From NCBI GenBank assembly GCA_003448835.1, contig DLXM01000083.1, forward strand, positions 1 through 13,959: a stretch of DNA of 13,959 bases. The letters run 5' to 3'. This DNA is from Bacteroidota bacterium. Lineage in GTDB: Bacteria; Bacteroidota; Rhodothermia; Balneolales; HLUCCA01. Of this stretch, positions 8,083-13,959 are shown in pieces. Position 1 is the first letter of the stretch. Every line of letters begins with the position of its first letter. The notes beneath the pieces were generated by a model. It was not told the DNA's origin, made no database searches, and worked only from the letters and a program-made list of their open reading frames with translations. A program made the position numbers and the translations under genes.

Positions 8083-8496
8083 GTGAATAGAATCCTACGG
8101 AAATATCAAGCCGCATTCTCGTTATTTATAACGCTGCTAATGCTCACCTCAATGGTGTTAGGTAGTGGACTATGTCCCTCAATGATTCAGAACAGCGTAT
8201 CTGATAGTACTACCGATTGTTGTCCGTCCAATGATTCAAAACATGACTTCCCGTCTTATTCATCAACCTACGATTCTTGTGATTGTTGTGGTTGTGGATT
8301 CATGCAAGAATCATCTCAAACTACTAGTGAACTTGCTGTAATTGGTTCGACTCAGACATGTGTTGAAGCCACTATAAAATATACTATTACTCATATAGTA
8401 GAAATTAGAACTACAATTCCTCCAAACAGTTCACATCGCTCGTTATCCGAAATCTCTCCTCCAATTCATTTATTGAACCAGGTTTTTTTGAATTAG
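8083..8496 (+). CDS. Small exported cysteine-rich protein of unknown function, next to metal efflux genes (137 aa)
   Basis: I do not recognise a named family with certainty. The protein begins with a basic N-terminus (MNRILRKYQ) and one hydrophobic segment (about 10-29), fitting a signal peptide or an anchor that places the rest in the periplasm. It has eight cysteines (31, 46, 47, 66, 68, 69, 71, 93), five in the pattern CC-CxCCxC, with DSCDCCGCGF at 65-73, a plausible soft-metal site. Cys31 is not in a good lipobox (GSGLC). The C-terminal SPPIHLLNQVFLN resembles tails of small cysteine-containing proteins found next to heavy-metal exporters in Bacteroidota (HYC_CC_PP-like), recalled rather than searched. 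The start is GTG at 8083; an in-frame TAA at 8065-8067 excludes an upstream ATG, and no Shine-Dalgarno is seen. The CusA gene follows 92 bp downstream. A role as periplasmic Cu/Ag carrier or buffer is inference. Confidence 0.75.
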   Translation: MNRILRKYQAAFSLFITLLMLTSMVLGSGLCPSMIQNSVSDSTTDCCPSNDSKHDFPSYSSTYDSCDCCGCGFMQESSQTTSELAVIGSTQTCVEATIKYTITHIVEIRTTIPPNSSHRSLSEISPPIHLLNQVFLN

Positions 8497-8513
8497 TTGT
8501 CACCTTTTTTGTC

Positions 8514-8533
8514 TCCGATTTAATGTAGTCGGA
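8514..8533 (+). other. Weak hairpin between the cysteine-rich gene and cusA
   Basis: TCCGATT (8514-8520) pairs with AGTCGGA (8527-8533) through seven pairs including one G-T, with a TAATGT loop. Only TTCTTAT follows, so it is at best a weak terminator or attenuator. It could reduce readthrough into the pump gene. Confidence 0.3.
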
Positions 8534-8554
8534 TTCTTATAAAAATTGCGACTC

Positions 8555-8570
8555 AATACTACTTAGTATT
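8555..8570. promoter_or_regulatory. Perfect 7-bp inverted repeat just before cusA (candidate operator)
   Basis: AATACTA (8555-8561) and TAGTATT (8564-8570) are exact reverse complements separated by CT, ending 18 bp before the cusA start codon. The right part shares ACTTAGTA with the palindromic element at 7907-7921. The 2-base spacer is too short for an RNA hairpin but suits a dimeric DNA-binding protein. Confidence 0.35.
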
Positions 8571-8588
8571 TTCTAATTCATCAGTTCA

Positions 8589-11500
8589 ATGACTCATAAC
8601 ATCGTTAGATTTTTTCTCGAAAATAAACTCATTGCAGTTTTATTACTGGGATTATTAATTTCATGGGGATTAATTACATCACCTTTTCGTTGGGATACAC
8701 CATTTCCAACAGACCCTGTATCTGTTGATGCTATCCCGGATATAGGCGACAATCAACAAATCGTCTTTACTGAGTGGCCCGGACGATCCCCTCAGGATAT
8801 TGATGATCAGATAACCTATCCATTAACTACCTCATTACTTGGAATTCCAGGTGTAAAAACGATCCGAAGTACATCTATGTTCGGATTTTCAAGTATCTAT
8901 GTCATATTTGAAGAGGATGTTGAGTTCTACTGGAGTCGGGCCAGAATAATTGAAAAATTAAATTCATTACCCACCGGATTACTACCGGCTGATGCTAAAC
9001 CCGGATTAGGTCCGGATGCGACTGCATTAGGACAAGTTTTCTGGTACACACTCGAAGGTAGAGATGAAAAAGGGAATCCAGCTGGCGGTTGGGATCCACA
9101 TGAACTTAGGTCCATACAGGATTTTTATGTGAAATATGGACTATCAGCTGTTACCGGGGTTTCAGAAGTAGCAAGTATTGGTGGATACGTTCGGGAATAT
9201 CAGATCGATATTGATCCAAATTCATTGATCAGATATGAAATCGCGCTTTCTGATGTTGTAAAAGCTGTCAGAGAGAGTAATCTGGATGTTGGTGCTCGTA
9301 CAATTGAAATGAATCGGGTTGAATATATGGTTCGCGGACTTGGATTCATTGAATCAATCGAAGATTTGGAAAATGCCGTAGTAACTGTACGGGATAATAC
9401 TCCGGTTCGATTAGTTGATGTTGCACGGGTATCAGTGGGCCCGGCACAACGACGCGGTGCTTTAGATAAAACGGGGGCTGATGCCGTTGGTGGGGTTGTA
9501 GTAGCCAGGTATGGTGCTAATCCTATGGAAGTTATCGATCAGGTCAAACTAAAGATTGCAGAGCTTTCAAAGGGACTGCCAACACGCACCCTCGAGGACG
9601 GAACTACCAGCAAAATAACCATCGTTCCTTTTTACGATCGATCTACATTGATCAAAGAGACCTTAGGAACACTTCAAGAGGCAATTTCACTTCAGATTCT
9701 TATCACCATAATTGTGATTATGGTCATGGTGATGCATTTACGCTCATCTATCCTCATTTCAGCTTTGTTACCAATATCTGTTTTAATGGTATTCATTGCA
9801 ATGCGATATATGGGTATTGATGCAAATATAGTCGCATTATCCGGTATTGCCATCGCCATTGGAACCATGGTCGACATGGGTATCATTCTCACTGAAAATA
9901 TGCTTCGACATTTAGACGAAGCAGAGCCAGGTGAATCTAAGCTTGAAGTTATATATCGCGCAACGACAGAAGTCAGTTCTGCAGTCATCACCGCTGTTGC
10001 TACTACGGTGATAAGTTTTTTACCGGTTTTCTTTTTAGAAGCAGCCGAAGGCAAGTTATTCCGACCGCTCGCGTTTACAAAAACGTTTGCACTCATCTCT
10101 GCAATTATAGTTACCCTGATTTTTATACCACCATTTGCCCATTGGTTGTTCTCCAGAAAAGCAAAAAAACAACTCACATCATGGATTTGGAATTTATTTT
10201 TGATCGTTTTAGCAGTTATATCTTTGATTTTTTATCACTGGTTGCCTTTTATCATACTGCTCGCATTCGGAATCGGTAATTTGTACGTTTTGTATTACAG
10301 TGATGTTGAAAACTCAACATTAAATACATCATCGCAGGATTCAAGCAAGTTTAACAACGAGCATAGATTTCGGGATATATTTTCAAAACCGTTTTCATAT
10401 CTGGCTGGAGTTAGCTCTGTTGTAAAACATCAAATTTTAGCAGTATCCCGGGGAAATAGGGTCCTGTTCATTCAGAATGCGGTTACTATTTTTGCAGTAG
10501 CTTGGTTACTCTCATCATACTGGATGCCATTAGGTCCGACAAAAAGCTTATTCATTAACTTGTTGTTCGTATCGTTAATCATCTTTTTTGTCCTGGCTCT
10601 ATTTAAGTTTTTCATCATTTATTATACCCGAATGTTAGCCTGGTGTCTGGATAACAAATGGAAATTTTTATCAATCCCCGCAATAGTTTTGATTTTCGGA
10701 ATCTTAAACTGGCAAGGATTTGAAAGAACATTTGGATGGATTGCAAAACCCTTCGATTTGATTGGTGTAGATATCCGAACTTCCTCATTATATAGCGATC
10801 TGTATCATACTTTCCCAGGACTTGGAGAAGAGTTTATGCCATCATTGGATGAAGGCTCTTTTTTATTGATGCCTACAACAATGCCACATGCGGGTATGGA
10901 AGAAATTATTGACCAGGTTCAGAAAATGGATATGCGGGTTGCATCCATTCCTGAGGTTGAACAAGTTGTCGGTAAAATTGGTCGTGTTGAGTCAGCGCTG
11001 GATCCGGCTCCGACAAATATGTTTGAAAACGTTATCATCTACAAATCAGAGTACAAACTTGACGAAAACGGTCAGCGTATGCGATTTAAAGTTGATAGAT
11101 CCGGTGAATTCGAATACAATGAACAAGGTGAATTGATTGCTGATCGTAATGGACGTTATTTCAGGCAATGGCGGGATGAAATCAGAACTCCGGATGATAT
11201 CTGGCACGAAATCGTCGCAGCTGCAAATATTCCCGGGACTACATCTGCACCAAAATTACAGCCAATTGAAACTCGTCTGGTTATGCTACAGACGGGTATG
11301 AGGGCACCTATGGGTGTTAAAATTAGTGGACCGGACTTGCAAAGTATTCAAGATTTTGGGATACAGGTTGAAAGAATTCTTAAAAATCTACCTGGAGTCA
11401 AATCTGATGCTGTTTTCGCCGATCGAGTTGTTGGCAAACCCTATATTGAAATCAATTGGGACAGAGAAGCATTATCGCGATACGGCATATCGATTATGGA

Positions 11501-12572
11501 GGCACAGAATACTCTAGAAGCTGCTGTTGGGGGGAATCCGGTTACTACCACCGTAGAGGGACGGGAACGTTACCCGGTCAGAGTCCGGTACGCTAGAGAA
11601 CTCAGAGATAGTCCTGATGCAATCTCAAAAATTTATGTTACCAGTATGTCAGGTTCAAACATACCAATAGGACAGCTAGCACAAATTGAGTATGTCACAG
11701 GTCCAATGGAAATTAGAAGTGAGAACACGTTTCTTATTGGGTATGTAATATTTGACAAAACTCCTGAAATTGCCGAATTATTGGCTGTTCAGAATGCAAC
11801 TGAGGCATTACAACGGGCGATCAATTCTGGTGAATTGAATGTACCTGAAGGTGTTAGTTATACCTTTACCGGAACTTTCGAGAATCAAGTCAGAGCCGAA
11901 AAAAGACTTGGATTTTTAATTCCACTTGTATTGATATCCATATTTCTCATGTTGTTTCTGCAATTCCGATCAACATCCACAACCGGATTTATACTTTCTG
12001 GCATTGCAGTAGCATTAGCTGGTGGATTTATTATGCTCGGACTTTATGCCCAACCGTGGTTCATGGATTTTAGTGTATTCGATACGAATATGAGAGATTT
12101 ATTTCAAATGGGTACAGTGAATTTGAGTATAGCAGTTTGGGTTGGATTTATTGCTTTATTTGGAATCGCTGTGGATGATGGGGTTGTAATGGCCACGTAT
12201 CTGGATCAATCATTTGCAAATAAATTGCTAAAAAATGACGGTATTTCAAGTGTTAAACAAATTAGAGAAGCGGTGATATTAGCCGGATCCAGACGGATCA
12301 GACCCTGTTTGATGACATCAGCTACCACAATTTTAGCGTTACTCCCTATCTTGACCTCTACAGGTAGAGGATCTGATATCATGATTCCAATGGCTATTCC
12401 AGCTTTTGGTGGAATGACTATCCAATTGATTACGTTATTCATAGTTCCAGTCTTGTATTCAATGAGAGAAGAAAATAGATTAAGACGTGATGGCATGATT
12501 TCACTATCGATAACCGATAATTTACAACCAGCGACCATTCCTGATAATCAATCAATACAAACAGAAAGCTGA
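8589..12572 (+). CDS. cusA: CusA/CzcA-family heavy-metal efflux RND pump, likely Cu(I)/Ag(I), enlarged (1327 aa)
   Basis: This is a proton-driven inner-membrane pump of a tripartite exporter, taking metal from periplasm or cytoplasm to an outer-membrane channel. CusA motifs run throughout: DAIPDIGDNQQIVFTEWPGR (47-66), SMFGFSSIYVIF, IAIGTMVDMGIILTEN with the TM4 proton-relay Asp429, GEEFMPSLDEG (746-756), RYPVRVRY, and GSDIMIPMAIPAFGGM near the end. The three E. coli CusA metal-binding methionines (573, 623, 672) align with Met770 (PHAGM), Met811 (PTNM) and Met899 (TRLVM), favouring Cu(I)/Ag(I) over divalent metals. E. coli Glu939 becomes Asp1196 and Lys984 becomes Cys1240. It is about 280 residues longer than E. 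coli CusA: about four extra hydrophobic segments at 530-690, a polar periplasmic insert at 820-860, and about 18 residues near 1153-1172. The ATG at 8589 fits the family N-terminus but lacks a Shine-Dalgarno. The channel gene overlaps its stop by 1 base. Confidence 0.97.
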   Translation: MTHNIVRFFLENKLIAVLLLGLLISWGLITSPFRWDTPFPTDPVSVDAIPDIGDNQQIVFTEWPGRSPQDIDDQITYPLTTSLLGIPGVKTIRSTSMFGFSSIYVIFEEDVEFYWSRARIIEKLNSLPTGLLPADAKPGLGPDATALGQVFWYTLEGRDEKGNPAGGWDPHELRSIQDFYVKYGLSAVTGVSEVASIGGYVREYQIDIDPNSLIRYEIALSDVVKAVRESNLDVGARTIEMNRVEYMVRGLGFIESIEDLENAVVTVRDNTPVRLVDVARVSVGPAQRRGALDKTGADAVGGVVVARYGANPMEVIDQVKLKIAELSKGLPTRTLEDGTTSKITIVPFYDRSTLIKETLGTLQEAISLQILITIIVIMVMVMHLRSSILISALLPISVLMVFIAMRYMGIDANIVALSGIAIAIGTMVDMGIILTENMLRHLDEAEPGESKLEVIYRATTEVSSAVITAVATTVISFLPVFFLEAAEGKLFRPLAFTKTFALISAIIVTLIFIPPFAHWLFSRKAKKQLTSWIWNLFLIVLAVISLIFYHWLPFIILLAFGIGNLYVLYYSDVENSTLNTSSQDSSKFNNEHRFRDIFSKPFSYLAGVSSVVKHQILAVSRGNRVLFIQNAVTIFAVAWLLSSYWMPLGPTKSLFINLLFVSLIIFFVLALFKFFIIYYTRMLAWCLDNKWKFLSIPAIVLIFGILNWQGFERTFGWIAKPFDLIGVDIRTSSLYSDLYHTFPGLGEEFMPSLDEGSFLLMPTTMPHAGMEEIIDQVQKMDMRVASIPEVEQVVGKIGRVESALDPAPTNMFENVIIYKSEYKLDENGQRMRFKVDRSGEFEYNEQGELIADRNGRYFRQWRDEIRTPDDIWHEIVAAANIPGTTSAPKLQPIETRLVMLQTGMRAPMGVKISGPDLQSIQDFGIQVERILKNLPGVKSDAVFADRVVGKPYIEINWDREALSRYGISIMEAQNTLEAAVGGNPVTTTVEGRERYPVRVRYARELRDSPDAISKIYVTSMSGSNIPIGQLAQIEYVTGPMEIRSENTFLIGYVIFDKTPEIAELLAVQNATEALQRAINSGELNVPEGVSYTFTGTFENQVRAEKRLGFLIPLVLISIFLMLFLQFRSTSTTGFILSGIAVALAGGFIMLGLYAQPWFMDFSVFDTNMRDLFQMGTVNLSIAVWVGFIALFGIAVDDGVVMATYLDQSFANKLLKNDGISSVKQIREAVILAGSRRIRPCLMTSATTILALLPILTSTGRGSDIMIPMAIPAFGGMTIQLITLFIVPVLYSMREENRLRRDGMISLSITDNLQPATIPDNQSIQTES

Positions 12573-13930
12573 TGGTTATGATTTTACCACAAATTCAAAA
12601 TAACAAACTTGCATTTAATATCGTGTTGACATACGTATTTGTGTTGTCATTACCTTATTTGGGATATACTCAAAATGTCACAATGACCTATGAGGAATCC
12701 CGAATTATTACTGGTGGATATGAGTTGCCTGAGTATAAATCAGAGTCGTCAGACTCATTATTAAATTCATTCCTGGAAGAGGCTTATCATCAGAGCGATG
12801 CATTAAAAGCGGCATATCAGAGTTGGGTCGCAGTTCGTAGTCAAACTGATCAAGTTGGATCATTACCTGACCCTGAAGTGATGTTTCGCTACTTTATAAA
12901 TCCAATGAAATATGATGGTCCGTTCGCTCAGGGATCAATTGGAGTGATGCAAATGTTCCCTTGGTTCGGTACGCTGGATGAAAATCGAAATTATGTGAAT
13001 TTGCTTTCACATGCCAAATGGCAGGAAGTGGATTCAGCACGTTTGGAAGTTTTTGAGGGTGTAAAAACAAGTTGGTATCGATTGGTTTTGGTTCATCGCA
13101 GAAAAGAGTATTTGAAGGAGCACTTGGAATGGGTTAATCGATTGATGCAACTAACCCGATCACGTGTTGAGTCCGGTTATGCTTCGCGCTCAGATATGTT
13201 GCAGCTTGAGATGGAGAAAATCGAAATTGAAACCATGCTCGAAGCGTTGAATATCAGTTTTTCGAGTGAACAAATGCGGTTTAATAGTCTACTGAACCGA
13301 AATGCAACTCAAGAGGTAACGTTACCTACCGGACGACCTGAAATTACCTGGGAGTTGACGTATGAAGAGACGTTAAACCTGGCTATAACGCATAATCCGA
13401 GTATTCTGAACCTTGAAATCCTTGATCAGGCTGGAGAATCGATGGAGAAACGCGCAAAATTAGAAGGATATCCAATGATTGGTGTTGGTGCTGAGATCAT
13501 GGGTCGTAATTCATCGATGCAGATGGATGGGAATCGCATTCCAATTTACGCCAATGTTACGATTCGACTACCAATATGGAGGAAAAAATACAAAGCGATT
13601 TTGAGTCAGGCGCAAGCTGAACGTAAGGTAATTGAGTATGAAATAAGTGACAAAATCCGATCATTTCAGGCTGAAATTTCGAGTTTGATGTCTGTTTATA
13701 AAGAAGCGGACGTTCGGGTTAAGAGGTATCGGGATGCATTGTTACCAAAATCGAGAGAGTTAACTGATTTGTTGTTATTGGATTACAGTAATGCCAGAAT
13801 TCGTCTGGATGAGGTAATTCAAATGCGTCGTCGATCTGTTGAGTATGCTACGATGCTTGAAGAGGCTATTTTTGACCGCAATATGGCGACTGTTTCATTA
13901 CAGCGATTTACAGCGGGTGTGGAATTTTAA
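12572..13930 (+). CDS. TolC-family outer-membrane efflux channel (CusC-like, 452 aa)
   Basis: This is the outer-membrane factor of the tripartite exporter, expected to trimerise into a barrel plus periplasmic tunnel. A signal peptide with hydrophobic core FNIVLTYVFVLSLPYLGY (15-32) ends near residue 34. Two OEP-type helical repeats follow (about 60-245 and 270-447), rich in heptad-like helices. GSLPDPE (96-102) and QMFPWFGTL (127-135) are typical of outer-membrane factors paired with CusA/CzcA pumps, and the second half carries the matching IPIYANVTIRLPIW segment. Unlike E. coli CusC there is no lipobox cysteine, so it is not predicted to be acylated. The start ATG overlaps the pump stop as TGATG, which suggests translational coupling and near-equal output; a second ATG two codons later (12578) is possible. 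An adaptor gene seems to begin 15 bp after the stop, giving the order pump, channel, adaptor. Confidence 0.95.
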   Translation: MVMILPQIQNNKLAFNIVLTYVFVLSLPYLGYTQNVTMTYEESRIITGGYELPEYKSESSDSLLNSFLEEAYHQSDALKAAYQSWVAVRSQTDQVGSLPDPEVMFRYFINPMKYDGPFAQGSIGVMQMFPWFGTLDENRNYVNLLSHAKWQEVDSARLEVFEGVKTSWYRLVLVHRRKEYLKEHLEWVNRLMQLTRSRVESGYASRSDMLQLEMEKIEIETMLEALNISFSSEQMRFNSLLNRNATQEVTLPTGRPEITWELTYEETLNLAITHNPSILNLEILDQAGESMEKRAKLEGYPMIGVGAEIMGRNSSMQMDGNRIPIYANVTIRLPIWRKKYKAILSQAQAERKVIEYEISDKIRSFQAEISSLMSVYKEADVRVKRYRDALLPKSRELTDLLLLDYSNARIRLDEVIQMRRRSVEYATMLEEAIFDRNMATVSLQRFTAGVEF

Positions 13931-13945
13931 TAACTAGGTATAAAT

Positions 13946-13959
13946 ATGTTTAAATCCAA
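13946..13959 (+). CDS. Start of a further gene, probably the RND periplasmic adaptor (CusB-like), cut by window edge
   Basis: Only ATG TTT AAA TCC plus two bases are visible (M-F-K-S). AGG at 13936-13938 lies 7 bases before the ATG, a plausible ribosome binding site, and the spacing of 15 bp from the channel stop suits an operon. The complex needs a membrane-fusion adaptor and none is seen elsewhere in the window; pump-channel-adaptor order is common in Bacteroidota. The product itself is inferred from context only. Confidence 0.5.

Noticed and set aside
9692..10177. 161-codon open frame antisense to cusA
   Set aside because: It is antisense to conserved transmembrane segments of cusA; its length follows from the codon pattern of the sense gene.
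8589..12572. CusA enlarged by fusion or frameshift read-through
   Set aside because: The frame is continuous, all canonical motifs appear once and in order, and the extra length is in discrete insertions at domain boundaries, so it is one intact gene.
1..13959. Mobile element, CRISPR array, phage or defence system
   Set aside because: No transposase, integrase, terminal inverted repeats, regularly spaced repeats or nuclease-like genes were found on either strand.

Overview
The window looks like chromosomal DNA of a member of the Bacteroidota or the related Balneolota/Rhodothermota lineage. The evidence is two SusC/RagA-type TonB-linked outer-membrane transporters, a SusD/RagB-type lipoprotein of the SusD-like_2 kind, mostly weak Shine-Dalgarno sequences, an AT-leaning composition, and a CusA protein with the long insertions I associate with this lineage. 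No rRNA, tRNA, CRISPR array, transposase or integrase is visible.

Left part, 1-7085: nutrient uptake. A SusC-like gene (1-1680, minus strand) runs off the left edge, so its C-terminal half and any SusD partner lie outside. A 521-bp gap separates it from a divergent, complete SusC-SusD pair (2202-5486 and 5505-6977, plus strand, 18 bp apart). The pair would form one outer-membrane import complex: a TonB-driven barrel with a surface lipoprotein lid. The substrate cannot be read from the sequence. The pair ends in a strong intrinsic terminator at 7047-7085. Its codon use is strongly biased to CGT for arginine, which suggests high expression.

Right part, 7084-13959: metal efflux. A small AraC-type regulator with an N-terminal CxxC metal-binding domain (7084-7650, minus strand) faces the SusD gene convergently, and its stop codon overlaps the terminator T-tract. 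Divergent from it, across about 430 bp, are a small exported cysteine-rich protein (8083-8496, GTG start), a 1327-residue CusA/CzcA-family RND pump (8589-12572), a TolC-family outer-membrane channel joined to it by a TGATG overlap (12572-13930), and the first codons of a further gene (13946 onward), most likely the periplasmic adaptor. The pump keeps the three methionines that bind Cu(I)/Ag(I) in E. coli CusA, so the likely job is copper or silver export from the periplasm to the outside, with the AraC protein as probable metal-responsive regulator and the cysteine-rich protein as a possible periplasmic metal carrier.

The components are recognisable, so I do not claim a wholly new system. The least understood parts are the cysteine-rich exported protein, the CxxC-AraC regulator with possible operator-like inverted repeats, and the enlarged CusA with a changed proton-relay residue.
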